Positions 6,917 through 14,709 of a stretch of DNA of 15,484 nt are shown here, piece after piece. Source of the stretch: Lachnospiraceae bacterium UBA6403 (lineage in GTDB: Bacteria > Bacillota > Clostridia > Lachnospirales > Lachnospiraceae); NCBI GenBank assembly GCA_002437435.1, contig DJPV01000061.1, positions 1 through 15,484 on the forward strand, given 5' to 3'. The notes beneath the pieces were generated by a model that searched no databases, was not told where the DNA came from, and saw only the letters and a list, made by a program, of their open reading frames with translations. The translations under genes and the position numbers were made by a program. Positions within the stretch are counted from its first letter, which is position 1, and every line of letters begins with the position of its first letter.

Positions 6917-7873
6917 ATGTTTGAGTTTGAGAAACCAAAAATTGAGATAGTTGAGATTTCAGATGATAACAAGTATGGTAAGTTTGTAGTAGAGCCTTTA
7001 GAGAGAGGCTATGGTACAACCCTTGGTAATTCATTAAGAAGAATTATGCTTTCTTCATTACCTGGTACAGCAGTAACACACGTTAAGATTAAAGGTGTTT
7101 TACATGAGTTCAGTTCTATTCCTGGAGTAAAGGAAGATGTAACTGAGATCGTTATGAATATCAAGTCTTTAGTAATAAAGAACAATTCATTAACAAATGA
7201 GCCAAAGCAGGCTTATATCGATGTAGCTGGTGACTGTGTTGTCAGAGCATCCGATATCCATGTAGACGGCGATATCGAGATCATCAATCCTGATCTGGTT
7301 ATTGCAAATCTCAGTGGCCCAGATGCAAGACTTGAGATGGAACTCACCATCGGCAACGGCAGAGGCTACGTAGGTTCTGATAAGAATAAAGAAGCAGATG
7401 CACCAATTGATGTCATCGCTATTGATTCTATATATACACCAGTTGAGAGAGTTAATCTTACAGTTCAGAATACTCGTGTTGGTCAGGTTACAGATTATGA
7501 TAAGCTGACACTTGATGTATTTACAAATGGTGCTATCGCACCAGATGAGGCTGTCAGCCTCGCTGCAAGAGTTCTTGTAGAACATTTGAACCTGTTTGTT
7601 GATCTGTCTGAGAACGCAAAATCCGTTGATGTAATGGTTGAGAGCGTAACAGACGAGAAGGAAAAGGTTCTGGAAATGAATATTGATGAGCTTGAATTAT
7701 CAGTTCGTTCATACAACTGCTTAAAGAGAGCCGGTATCAATACAGTTGAAGAATTAATCAATAAGACTCCGGAGGATATGATGAAAGTTCGTAACCTCGG
7801 TCGTAAGTCATTAGATGAAGTATTAGCTAAGCTGAAAGAATTAGGCTTATCACTGAATGACAGTGAGGAATAA
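6917..7873 (+). CDS. rpoA: DNA-directed RNA polymerase subunit alpha
   Basis: The alpha dimer nucleates RNA polymerase assembly, and its C-terminal domain contacts UP elements and activators. At 318 residues it is full length. The N-terminal domain has the family hallmarks [23 protein letters not shown] and [16 protein letters not shown], and [19 protein letters not shown] in the second subdomain. A flexible linker at about 230-250 leads to the C-terminal helix-hairpin-helix domain (about 255-313) with [15 protein letters not shown] and [13 protein letters not shown]. The start follows AAAGGAGG (6902-6909). The alpha-operon location between rpsD and rplQ is standard. Confidence 0.98.
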   Translation: MFEFEKPKIEIVEISDDNKYGKFVVEPLERGYGTTLGNSLRRIMLSSLPGTAVTHVKIKGVLHEFSSIPGVKEDVTEIVMNIKSLVIKNNSLTNEPKQAYIDVAGDCVVRASDIHVDGDIEIINPDLVIANLSGPDARLEMELTIGNGRGYVGSDKNKEADAPIDVIAIDSIYTPVERVNLTVQNTRVGQVTDYDKLTLDVFTNGAIAPDEAVSLAARVLVEHLNLFVDLSENAKSVDVMVESVTDEKEKVLEMNIDELELSVRSYNCLKRAGINTVEELINKTPEDMMKVRNLGRKSLDEVLAKLKELGLSLNDSEE

Positions 7874-7945
7874 TACTTTTTACCACTCAAGCCGAATAAT
7901 AGTAAGCACAGTGAAGACCCGCAAGGGTAAGGAGGATAAATAAAA

Positions 7946-8482
7946 ATGGCAATGTATAGAAAACTTGGAAAAGCAAGCGCACAGAGAAATGCATTACTTC
8001 GTAATCAGGTAACACAGTTATTATATCATGGTAAGATCAGAACAACAGAAGCCAGAGCTAAGGAAGTTGTTAAGATCGCAGAGAAGCTTATCACATTAGC
8101 AGTTAAGGAAAAGGATAACTACGATGAAGTTACCGTTACAGCTAAGGTTGCTAAGAAGGATAAAGATGGTAAGAGAGTGAAGGAAGTTGTTGATGGTAAG
8201 AAAGTTACTGTATATGATGAAATAGAAAAGACCATCAAGAAGGATCAGCCTTCAAGACTTCATGCAAGAAGAGAAATGCTTAAGGTATTATATCCAGTTG
8301 TTGAAGTTCCTACAGATGCTGCTGGAAAGAAAGCCGGTACAAAGAAAGTTGATTTAACAAGCAAGTTATTCGATGAGTACGGTACAAAGTACGCAGGACG
8401 TAAGGGTGGTTACACAAGAATCATCAAGATTGGTCAGCGTAAGGGCGATGCTGCAATGGAAGTTATTCTTGAGTTAGTATAA
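7946..8482 (+). CDS. rplQ: 50S ribosomal protein L17, enlarged form
   Basis: L17 lines the exit-tunnel side of the large subunit. Conserved blocks are seen at both ends: KLGKASAQRNALLRNQVTQL (7-26) and ITTEARAKE-like TTEARAKEVVKIAEKLITLA (33-52), then LHARREMLKVL (105-115) and AGRKGGYTRIIKIGQRKGDAA (150-170). At 178 residues it is some 55-60 longer than typical bacterial L17. The excess is an insertion of about 45 lysine/valine-rich residues (56-101) and a smaller one near 118-135. The codon use and composition of the insert match the rest of the gene, so it looks native. AAGGAGG (7929-7935) precedes ATG 7946; the alternative ATG 7952 is spaced too far. A terminator follows. Confidence 0.96.
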   Translation: MAMYRKLGKASAQRNALLRNQVTQLLYHGKIRTTEARAKEVVKIAEKLITLAVKEKDNYDEVTVTAKVAKKDKDGKRVKEVVDGKKVTVYDEIEKTIKKDQPSRLHARREMLKVLYPVVEVPTDAAGKKAGTKKVDLTSKLFDEYGTKYAGRKGGYTRIIKIGQRKGDAAMEVILELV

Positions 8483-8493
8483 TTATAAACATA

Positions 8494-8534
8494 AGGGCTG
8501 TCAGGTACATGTATGTGTATTTGGCAGCTTTTTT
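8494..8534 (+). terminator. Intrinsic terminator of the ribosomal operon
   Basis: GCTGTCA (8497-8503) pairs with TGGCAGC (8522-8528) with one wobble, and the stem is followed at once by six T and further T-rich sequence. The loop is 18 bases. It lies 12 bases after the rplQ stop, which is where the ribosomal transcript should end, separating it from the ECF/truA genes. Confidence 0.8.
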
Positions 8535-8575
8535 ATTTCTTAGTGTAGTTGTTATAGATTAGCAAAACTTTGATT

Positions 8576-8599
8576 CTTTTGTGATGAAACATTACAAAG
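8576..8599 (+). promoter_or_regulatory. Dyad upstream of ecfA (possible operator)
   Basis: TTGTGATG (8579-8586) and CATTACAA (8590-8597) form an 8-bp inverted repeat with one wobble around AAA. Allowing one bulge it extends to 8576-8599. It lies about 55 bases before the ecfA start, between the rplQ terminator and the gene, in the region where a promoter is expected. I could not find a convincing -35/-10 pair nearby. It could be a regulator-binding site. Confidence 0.3.
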
Positions 8600-8651
8600 A
8601 TGTTGATTTGATGGAATTATCGTATTTGTTTAGAAACACAGGAGCGTGTAC

Positions 8652-10652
8652 ATGGGTTTTATTCAGGTGAAAAAGCTTGGACATAAATTTAATATCAAGG
8701 ACAAGGATGGAAATGTTACAGGTGAAAAATGGGCTGTGAAGGATATGGATTTTGTTGCCCATAAGGGACAGATCATTGCTGTTCTTGGACGCAACGGTTC
8801 GGGAAAGTCAACATTTGCCAGACACCTGAATGGCTTATATGCACCAGATCAGGGAACGGTGTGGATACAGGGAGATTCTGATTTATTAGATACAAGCCGG
8901 GAAGATGATCTGCTTGCCATCCGCCGTGCAGTCGGAATGATCTTTCAGAATCCGGATAATCAGATGGTAGGAAATACGGTTGCGGAAGATGTAGGATTTG
9001 GTTTGGAAAATCTGGGCTTTCAGGCAGAGAAGATATGGGAGCGGATCAACGAAGTGCTTCGATTGACAGGGATGGAGGCATATCTGGAACGAAATGTATC
9101 GCATCTAAGTGGTGGACAGAAGCAAAGGCTGGCAATCGCATCTGTAATGGCGATGTCACCGGAATGTATCGTTATGGATGAAGCAACTGCTATGCTCGAT
9201 CCGGTGGGAAGCAGACAGATACTTGATACCTTATATCATTTGAATCAGGAGTTTGGTATTACGATCATTATGATCACACATCGAATGGAGGAAACGGTTC
9301 GGGCGGACCAGATCTATGTAATGGATGATGGAAATGTAGAACTGATGGGCGCACCATATGAGATTTATCTGCAGGTAGAAAAGTTAGAGCAGCTTGGTCT
9401 TGACAGTTTGCTGCCATATAAGCTGTTGCATGAGTTAAAAATAGATTATTCCGATGATAAGAAATTTATCGGGGATTCGGATGAAGATGCAAAAAATGTC
9501 TTGGGTGATAGAAAAAAAAAGCTCTTGTCGGTAAAGGATGCTGCGGACAGGGTAAAAGCATGTTTACGTGATGGAAAATTGTTTGATGTAAAAAATATAA
9601 ATGGAAAAAATGTATTAGACGATATTAATTCGTATCTAAACGATACTAAAAATATAAACAAGCCAGAAGCTGCAGATCATATTAATTCGGCGCAGGAAAG
9701 TATACCATCAAGTAAAAATAAGGATATTCCTGATAATAGAAATAGCATGGATAGAGAAGACTACAATGGTATGTTATTGGATGTCGGGATAAAAAATGAT
9801 ATTTTGGTCGAGGCGGATAAGCTGGAGTATGCTTATAAGGATGGTGCGGTACAGGTCTCTGCGGTAGAGCAGGTGTCATTTCAGATCAGAAAAGGAGAGA
9901 TCCTTGCGGTGGCAGGCCAGACCGGTTCCGGAAAAAGTACGCTGTTATATATGTTAAATGGTATTTACCGTCCAATGGGGGGAACGCTTAAGGTTGATGG
10001 AATTGATGTAGGAAAGACGAAGAATCTGAAAGAATTACGGAAGAAGATTGGATTTGTGTTCCAGTACCCGGAGTATCAGTTATTTGAAAGCACGGTGTTA
10101 GCGGATGTAATGTACGGTGCATTGAACTTCGGGATGTCGAAAGCAGAAGCGGAACAGGCAGCGAGGGAAGCACTGGCACTTGTGAATATATCAGAGGAAT
10201 ATTTTGAATATTCTCCGTTTGACCTTTCAGGCGGACAGAAGAAGCGCGTAGCACTTGCAGGAATCCTGGCGTATAAGCCGGAGATCCTTATTCTCGATGA
10301 GCCGGTTGCAGGCATGGACCCGAAATCTAAACGGGAATTATTTGCACTGATCCGCAGATTATATGAAGAACGGAACATAACTGTGATCTTTGTATCACAC
10401 GATATGAAGGACGTATATGAGATTGCAGATCGTATTCTGGTTATGGGACAGGGAAAGTTGATCTATGATGGAGCAGTAGAGCAGGCATTTGGAACACCAG
10501 AGATTGTAGAAAAACTGGGCTTGGAGATGCCGGAAATGGCAATATTCCGAGAGACATTGCTGCCGGAGATCAAACTCACAGCAAGAAGCATGGCGGGCGT
10601 GATCGAGGAACTGCAAGTTTATATACAGGGTTCAGAATATCTGTATTTATAG
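8652..10652 (+). CDS. Fused ECF transporter ATPase, EcfA1-EcfA2
   Basis: The product combines the two cytoplasmic ATPases that normally come from separate genes and drive group II ECF vitamin/metal importers. Domain 1 (about 1-265) has Walker A GRNGSGKST (46-54), Q99, LSGGQ (152-156), Walker B ending E177 and H210. Domain 2 (about 384-640) has GQTGSGKST (422-430), Q471, LSGGQ (525-529), Walker B ILILDE (545-550) and H583. Both ATP sites look intact. Between them is a roughly 115-residue linker rich in D, N and K with no recognised fold. ATG 8652 (666 residues) lies seven bases after AGGAG (8640-8644); GTG 8646 is too close to it. An A9 run at codons 287-290 is a possible slippage site. The N-terminal half resembles EcfA1, the C-terminal half EcfA2; ecfT follows. 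Confidence 0.93.
   Translation: MGFIQVKKLGHKFNIKDKDGNVTGEKWAVKDMDFVAHKGQIIAVLGRNGSGKSTFARHLNGLYAPDQGTVWIQGDSDLLDTSREDDLLAIRRAVGMIFQNPDNQMVGNTVAEDVGFGLENLGFQAEKIWERINEVLRLTGMEAYLERNVSHLSGGQKQRLAIASVMAMSPECIVMDEATAMLDPVGSRQILDTLYHLNQEFGITIIMITHRMEETVRADQIYVMDDGNVELMGAPYEIYLQVEKLEQLGLDSLLPYKLLHELKIDYSDDKKFIGDSDEDAKNVLGDRKKKLLSVKDAADRVKACLRDGKLFDVKNINGKNVLDDINSYLNDTKNINKPEAADHINSAQESIPSSKNKDIPDNRNSMDREDYNGMLLDVGIKNDILVEADKLEYAYKDGAVQVSAVEQVSFQIRKGEILAVAGQTGSGKSTLLYMLNGIYRPMGGTLKVDGIDVGKTKNLKELRKKIGFVFQYPEYQLFESTVLADVMYGALNFGMSKAEAEQAAREALALVNISEEYFEYSPFDLSGGQKKRVALAGILAYKPEILILDEPVAGMDPKSKRELFALIRRLYEERNITVIFVSHDMKDVYEIADRILVMGQGKLIYDGAVEQAFGTPEIVEKLGLEMPEMAIFRETLLPEIKLTARSMAGVIEELQVYIQGSEYLYL
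9512..9521 (+). other. A9-G run: possible slippery site in the EcfA linker
   Basis: Nine A followed by G are read as the end of R287 and K288-K289-K290, so the frame contains A-AAA-AAG, the heptamer type known from bacterial -1 frameshifting (dnaX). It sits just beyond the first ATPase domain. A -1 shift would reach TGA at 9569-9571, and a +1 shift TAA at 9532-9534, giving EcfA1-sized products of about 306 or 293 residues. No stimulatory stem-loop is evident, so this is suggestive only. Confidence 0.35.
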
Positions 10653-10779
10653 TGTGATAGGAATAAGTGACGAGCTTGAATATCGAAGGATATATAAGAT
10701 ATAGAATTAATGATGCCAGGGCTGTAGGGATCGAATGGTGACATTTCAAAAATATGAATGTGGCATGAGAAAGAGGATA

Positions 10780-10792
10780 GTTATCAGATAAC
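10780..10792 (+). other. Palindrome GTTATCAGATAAC before ecfT
   Basis: A perfect 6-bp inverted repeat around a single A lies 15 bases before the ecfT start, just upstream of the GAGGA ribosome-binding site. It is in the 155-base spacer between ecfA and ecfT, which holds no supportable gene, only weaker pairings such as ATGCCA (10713-10718) with TGGCAT (10761-10766). The palindrome may bind a protein or be chance. Confidence 0.25.
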
Positions 10793-10807
10793 GTAGAGGA
10801 AAGAAGC

Positions 10808-11608
10808 ATGGTAAGAGACATTACGATCGGACAATATTATAATACCAGATCACCGATTCACGAGCTGGATGCCAGAACAAAACTGGTGCTCACGATCGTA
10901 TATGCGTTTACAATTTTCTGGTGCAAGGATTTGTGGACATTTCTTGCTGCAACGGCATTTCTTATTGTGTATGTGGCATTAAGCCGTGTCCCAATATCTT
11001 TTATCTGCCGGGGACTTAAGGTTGTCTGGGCGTTTATATTATTTACGGCGTTTTTCAGTCTGTTTAATGGTGATGGAAGGGTTCTGATCAGTATCTGGAG
11101 ATTCCATATAACGACCGGCAGCTTAAAGACGACTGGAATTGTAGTATTCCGTTTCGTGTATCTGATCATTGGCTCATCGATCATGACATATACAACGCTT
11201 CCACTGGCACTTACAGCAGGTTTGGAGAAGCTGTTTGGATTTCTGAAGATCTTTCGTGTTCCGGTATCGGATATGGCATTGATGCTTTCGATCACGTTAC
11301 GTTTTATTCCGATTCTTATGGAAGAAATGGACAAAATTATGAAAGCACAGCTTTCGCGTGGAGCAGATTTTGAAAATGGAAATATTTTCAAACGGATACG
11401 AAGCTATACCCAGATATTTATTCCACTATTTGTGTCTGCGATCCGACGCGCAACCGATCTGGCATATGCGATGGATGCCAGATGTTATCACGGAAGCGAA
11501 TACCGTACCAGCATGAAACCATTGAGATATAGCAAAAAAGATGTATTTGCATATGGTCTGCTGGTGGTTTATGTGGTAGGATTGATCTTGATGAAGATAT
11601 ATTTATAA
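10808..11608 (+). CDS. ecfT: ECF transporter transmembrane protein EcfT
   Basis: EcfT is the membrane scaffold that couples the EcfA ATPases to exchangeable S subunits. The 266-residue protein has an N-terminal cytoplasmic stretch with the family-typical SPIHELDARTKLV (15-27). Hydrophobic segments follow at about 26-38, 42-58, 71-86 and 109-129, then long coupling helices, and a last segment at about 246-264. The two short coupling motifs appear as SRG (183-185, in AQLSRGADF) and ARC (224-226, in AMDARCYHG). Both depart slightly from the usual ARG. GAGGA (10796-10800) serves ATG 10808. Position between the ATPase gene and truA is the standard Firmicutes order. Confidence 0.95.
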   Translation: MVRDITIGQYYNTRSPIHELDARTKLVLTIVYAFTIFWCKDLWTFLAATAFLIVYVALSRVPISFICRGLKVVWAFILFTAFFSLFNGDGRVLISIWRFHITTGSLKTTGIVVFRFVYLIIGSSIMTYTTLPLALTAGLEKLFGFLKIFRVPVSDMALMLSITLRFIPILMEEMDKIMKAQLSRGADFENGNIFKRIRSYTQIFIPLFVSAIRRATDLAYAMDARCYHGSEYRTSMKPLRYSKKDVFAYGLLVVYVVGLILMKIYL

Positions 11609-11623
11609 CAGGGAACAGGGAAA

Positions 11624-12361
11624 ATGAAACGAGTAAAATTGGTGGTAGCCTATGATGGTACAAATTATCATGGCTGGCAGGTACAGGACAATGGAATAAC
11701 GATAGAGGAAGTGTTGAATCAAACAATCAGTGAGCTGGTGCAGGAAGATATCAAGGTGATCGGAGCCAGCAGGACGGATGCAGGCGTACATGCCTGTGGA
11801 AATGTAGCGGTATTTGATACTGAATCCCGGATACCGGGGGACAAGTTTTCATTTGCGTTAAATCAGCGGCTTCCGGAGGATATCCGGATTCAGGAATCCT
11901 GTGAGGTGGATGCGGACTTTCATCCGAGATATGCAGATACGGTGAAAACTTATGAATATAATATATTGAACCGGCGGTTTGAACTGCCATCAAAACGGTT
12001 ATATGCTGCATTTTGCTATTATCCGATGGATATAGAACGGATGAATCAGGCGGCGGCTTATCTGGTTGGTGAACATGATTTTAAGAGCTTCTGTTCGGCA
12101 GGTGCACAGGTGCAGACGACGGTTCGGACGATCTATGCGGTAAATGTGACGAAAGAGGATGACATGGTTCATATCAGGATCACAGGAAATGGTTTCTTAT
12201 ATAACATGGTAAGGATCATTGCAGGAACTCTGATACAGGTCGGAACCGGGCTGATGGAGTCTGAACAGATGAAGGAGATCCTGGAAGCGAGAGACCGGAG
12301 CAAGGCAGGACCGACCGCAGTTGCGAAAGGCTTGACACTGGTGGAGATCCGATATGAATAA
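11624..12361 (+). CDS. truA: tRNA pseudouridine(38-40) synthase TruA
   Basis: TruA converts uridines 38-40 of the tRNA anticodon arm to pseudouridine. The 245-residue product is standard. Its N-terminus VKLVVAYDGTNYHGWQVQ is diagnostic, and the catalytic aspartate is D52 in GASRTDAGVHA. Further conserved parts are FHPRYAD (93-99 region), the KTYEYNI strand, HDFKSFCSAG and the C-terminal ITGNGFLYNMVRIIAGTL. The start is 15 bases after ecfT, with only a weak GGGA-type ribosome-binding site, so coupling to ecfT is likely. Its last eight bases overlap the next gene. Confidence 0.97.
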   Translation: MKRVKLVVAYDGTNYHGWQVQDNGITIEEVLNQTISELVQEDIKVIGASRTDAGVHACGNVAVFDTESRIPGDKFSFALNQRLPEDIRIQESCEVDADFHPRYADTVKTYEYNILNRRFELPSKRLYAAFCYYPMDIERMNQAAAYLVGEHDFKSFCSAGAQVQTTVRTIYAVNVTKEDDMVHIRITGNGFLYNMVRIIAGTLIQVGTGLMESEQMKEILEARDRSKAGPTAVAKGLTLVEIRYE

Positions 12362-13499
12362 AAGAATCGTTTGTATATGTATGAGTGTGCTTTTATGTCT
12401 GACTGTTATATGTATAAACACAGGCACAGATGTACATGCCAGATATTATGAAGATAATGACAAATATATAGAACAACGTGTAGCTGACCGGATGAAGAAA
12501 ATGAGCTGGGAGGAGAAAATAGCCCAGATGCTCCTGGTGAAGACTCCTGCTAAAAATGCAGCAAATATCCAGAAACAATATCAGTTTGGCGGATATGTTT
12601 TGTTTGGGGAAGATTTTGAAAACAATACACCTGAGAAACTCAGAAATCGGATCTACGGAATTCAGAATGCGTCAAAGATTCCGATGTTGATCGCGGTGGA
12701 TGAAGAAGGCGGAGCTGTAGTAAGGGCATCAAGATACCGCCAGTTCCGATCCACACCATATGCCTCGCCAAGGACAGTATTTTCTGCGGGCGGCTGGAGC
12801 GGCATAGCAAAGGATACGAAGGATAAAGCGAAGTTTCTGAAAAAACTTGGGATCAATACAAATCTTGCACCGGTTGCCGATGTTGCATATAATTCGAGTA
12901 ACTTTATTTATAACAGAAGCTTTTCTACAAATGCAGCAGATACTTCCAGATATATCAATCTTGTAGTGAATAACATGAAACAGGAGGATATGATCAGTTC
13001 GTTAAAACATTTTCCGGGCTATGGAAATAATGGAGATACACATACGAATCTGATTCATGATTATCGGAGCTATACAAGTTTCAAGAACCGGGATCTGAAG
13101 CCGTTTCAGGCGGGAATCCGGTCGGGGTGTGATATGATCATGGTAAGCCATAATATTGTACATTGTTTTGATTCTAAAAATCCGGCATCTATATCACCGA
13201 AGGTAAACAAATACATTAGAAATACAATGGGATTTAAAGGTGTGATTGTTACGGATTCGTTATCGATGGCAGGAGTACGGAGCTTTACCGGAAGTGAGGG
13301 TGAGAGTGCTGTCAGAGCAGTGCAGGCAGGAGATGATCTTCTCTGCACGGAGCATTATAAAGAAACATATCAGGCATTGCTTCGGGCTTACAAGACAAAA
13401 CGGATATCGAAAAAGCAGATCAATACATCTGTCAAAAGAATTCTCATGATGAAATACCGCCGTGGACTGGCTGGAAGATTTGCAGTCAGACATAGATAA
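12354..13499 (+). CDS. Secreted glycoside hydrolase family 3 protein, NagZ-like
   Basis: The 381-residue product has a hydrophobic signal peptide (about 4-22) with a plausible cleavage after A29 (VHA-R), so it is probably exported; no lipobox is seen. The GH3 N-terminal barrel follows: LVKTPA, GGYVLFGEDF, AVDEEGG (115-120), NTNLAPVADV, KHFPGYG (218-224) and TDSLSMAGV. The expected nucleophile is D301 and the acid/base dyad H230 with D228, as in the beta-N-acetylhexosaminidase branch. The usual H after KHFPG is Y here. Trimming GlcNAc from peptidoglycan or chitin-like glycans is inferred, not proven. ATG 12354 follows GGAG (12343-12346) and overlaps truA by eight bases. Its place between truA and rplM is unusual. 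Confidence 0.9.
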   Translation: MNKRIVCICMSVLLCLTVICINTGTDVHARYYEDNDKYIEQRVADRMKKMSWEEKIAQMLLVKTPAKNAANIQKQYQFGGYVLFGEDFENNTPEKLRNRIYGIQNASKIPMLIAVDEEGGAVVRASRYRQFRSTPYASPRTVFSAGGWSGIAKDTKDKAKFLKKLGINTNLAPVADVAYNSSNFIYNRSFSTNAADTSRYINLVVNNMKQEDMISSLKHFPGYGNNGDTHTNLIHDYRSYTSFKNRDLKPFQAGIRSGCDMIMVSHNIVHCFDSKNPASISPKVNKYIRNTMGFKGVIVTDSLSMAGVRSFTGSEGESAVRAVQAGDDLLCTEHYKETYQALLRAYKTKRISKKQINTSVKRILMMKYRRGLAGRFAVRHR

Positions 13500-13585
13500 C
13501 ATGTTTCGAATGTGGAATGGCGGAGAAATACAGAAAAATAAAGAAAAACGCCTGAAAAAATAGCTGAAAAAATAAAGAAAGTTTA

Positions 13586-13614
13586 TTGACACACACGGAT
13601 GAGTATTGTATAAT
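13586..13614 (+). promoter_or_regulatory. Consensus SigA promoter of rplM-rpsI
   Basis: TTGACA (13586-13591) and TATAAT (13609-13614) are both perfect consensus hexamers with the ideal 17-base spacing. Transcription should begin near 13621, giving a leader of about 104 bases before rplM. The upstream 86 bases after the hydrolase gene are A-rich, as in an UP element, and show no clear terminator. Confidence 0.9.
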
Positions 13615-13620
13615 GTCCAA

Positions 13621-13711
13621 ATGTGTGAAGTTTAAAGATACGGTGTAAACCAATGCCCCGGTAAACAGCGTATTTGAGGATATACCATATTAATATTTTA
13701 GAAAATAATTT
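13621..13711 (+). promoter_or_regulatory. Structured rplM leader (candidate L13 autoregulatory leader)
   Basis: The leader can close ATACG (13638-13642) with CGTAT (13669-13673), enclosing GGT/ACC pairing (13642-13644 with 13649-13651) and a CCCCGG-containing segment. Firmicutes commonly carry an L13 leader element upstream of rplM that is thought to bind the protein. Location and compact structure fit, but I cannot verify a covariance-model match by eye. Confidence 0.4.
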
Positions 13712-13724
13712 AGGAGGTACCACG

Positions 13725-14159
13725 ATGAAGAGCTTTATGGCAAGCCCATCAACAATAGAAAGAAAGTGGTATGTAGTTGACGCTACAGGACATACTTTAG
13801 GACGCTTATCATCAGAGATAGCAAGCATTTTAAGAGGAAAGAACAAGCCAACATTTACACCACATATCGATACAGGTGATTATGTAATAGTAGTAAACGC
13901 AGACAAGATCAAGGTTACTGGTAAGAAGATGGATCAGAAGATTTACTACAACCACTCAGATTATGTAGGCGGAATGAAAGAGACTACATTAAAAGAGAAG
14001 ATGGCTAAGAAGCCAGAGGATGTTATCCGTTTAGCAGTTAAGGGAATGCTTCCAAAAGGACCACTTGGAAGAGACATGATTACAAAGCTTTATGTATACG
14101 CTGGACCTGATCATAAGCAGCAGGCTCAGAAGCCAGAAGTTTTAGAGATTAAGTACTAA
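13725..14159 (+). CDS. rplM: 50S ribosomal protein L13
   Basis: L13 is an early-assembly protein of the large subunit. The 144-residue product shows [56 protein letters not shown] and the C-terminal [20 protein letters not shown]. The start is ATG 13725, eight bases after AGGAGG (13712-13717), and yields the classic N-terminus. An in-frame ATG at 13674 would add 17 residues that translate the leader and the ribosome-binding site itself, so it is rejected. It forms an operon with rpsI after a 17-base gap. Confidence 0.98.
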   Translation: MKSFMASPSTIERKWYVVDATGHTLGRLSSEIASILRGKNKPTFTPHIDTGDYVIVVNADKIKVTGKKMDQKIYYNHSDYVGGMKETTLKEKMAKKPEDVIRLAVKGMLPKGPLGRDMITKLYVYAGPDHKQQAQKPEVLEIKY

Positions 14160-14176
14160 GAAGGAGGATATCATCA

Positions 14177-14575
14177 ATGGCTAAAACAACTAAGTTCTAT
14201 GGAACAGGAAGAAGAAAAAGCAGTATCGCCAGAGTTTATATCGCTCCAGGTACTGGTAAGATCACAATCAACAAGAAAGATATGGACGAGTACTTCGGAC
14301 TTGATACACTGAAAGTTATCGTTAAGCAGCCATTAGTTGCTACAGGTACAGAAGGTAAGTTCGACGTTATGGTTAACGTAAAGGGTGGCGGCTTCACAGG
14401 CCAGGCTGGTGCTATCAGACATGGTATTTCAAGAGCATTACTTGAGGCTGATTCAGAAGAATACAGACCAATCCTCAAGAAGGCTGGATACCTTACAAGA
14501 GATCCTCGTATGAAGGAAAGAAAGAAGTACGGCTTAAAGGCAGCTCGTCGTGCTCCACAGTTCTCGAAGAGATAG
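14177..14575 (+). CDS. rpsI: 30S ribosomal protein S9
   Basis: S9 lies in the small-subunit head, and its C-terminal tail reaches the P-site tRNA. The 132-residue product has [19 protein letters not shown] at the start, [23 protein letters not shown] in the middle, and [20 protein letters not shown] followed by the invariant PQFSKR tail. The intact SKR end shows the gene is not disrupted. ATG 14177 follows AAGGAGG (14161-14167). The 3' end of rpsI is a known integration site of some mobile elements in Firmicutes, relevant to the recombinase remnant downstream. Confidence 0.98.
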   Translation: MAKTTKFYGTGRRKSSIARVYIAPGTGKITINKKDMDEYFGLDTLKVIVKQPLVATGTEGKFDVMVNVKGGGFTGQAGAIRHGISRALLEADSEEYRPILKKAGYLTRDPRMKERKKYGLKAARRAPQFSKR

Positions 14576-14601
14576 GAAACGATCAAATTCAGATTTTCAA
14601 G

Positions 14602-14640
14602 AACCCGCAGGAATCAAGTATTTCTGCGGGTTTTCTTTAT
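14602..14640 (+). terminator. Intrinsic terminator of rplM-rpsI
   Basis: AACCCGCAG (14602-14610) pairs perfectly over nine bases with CTGCGGGTT (14624-14632) across a 13-base loop, followed by TTTTCTTTATTTT. It is GC-rich at its core and sits 26 bases after the rpsI stop: a strong, canonical terminator. Confidence 0.92.
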
Positions 14641-14680
14641 TTTGTATAGGAGCAGAAACACTCCTGAAACACATCAAAAA

Positions 14681-14706
14681 TTAGTTACTAGTAACGTATT
14701 AGTAAC
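14681..14706 (+). repeat. GTTAC/GTAAC palindrome with a third half-site
   Basis: A perfect 12-base palindrome, GTTACTAGTAAC (14684-14695), is followed by another TTAGTAAC copy (14699-14706), so one GTTAC and two GTAAC half-sites occur within 26 bases. They lie beyond the rpsI terminator and just before the stop codon of the - strand RHH gene. They may be binding sites for the element's recombinase or accessory protein. No matching copy elsewhere in the window was found. Confidence 0.4.
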
Positions 14707-14709
14707 ACT

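Noticed and set aside
7495..7890. 131-codon - strand frame over the end of rpoA
   Set aside because: Serine/threonine-rich shadow translation of a conserved gene, with no start signal.
8603..8636. Promoter TTGATG-17-TAGAAA before ecfA
   Set aside because: The start would fall on the ribosome-binding site itself and both hexamers are poor.
10858..11391. 177-codon open frame on the - strand opposite ecfT
   Set aside because: It is a shadow of a long, well-supported membrane-protein gene; no ribosome-binding site or recognisable domain.
13674..13724. Upstream ATG adding 17 residues to L13
   Set aside because: It reads through the leader and AGGAGG; the ATG at 13725 gives the canonical L13 start.
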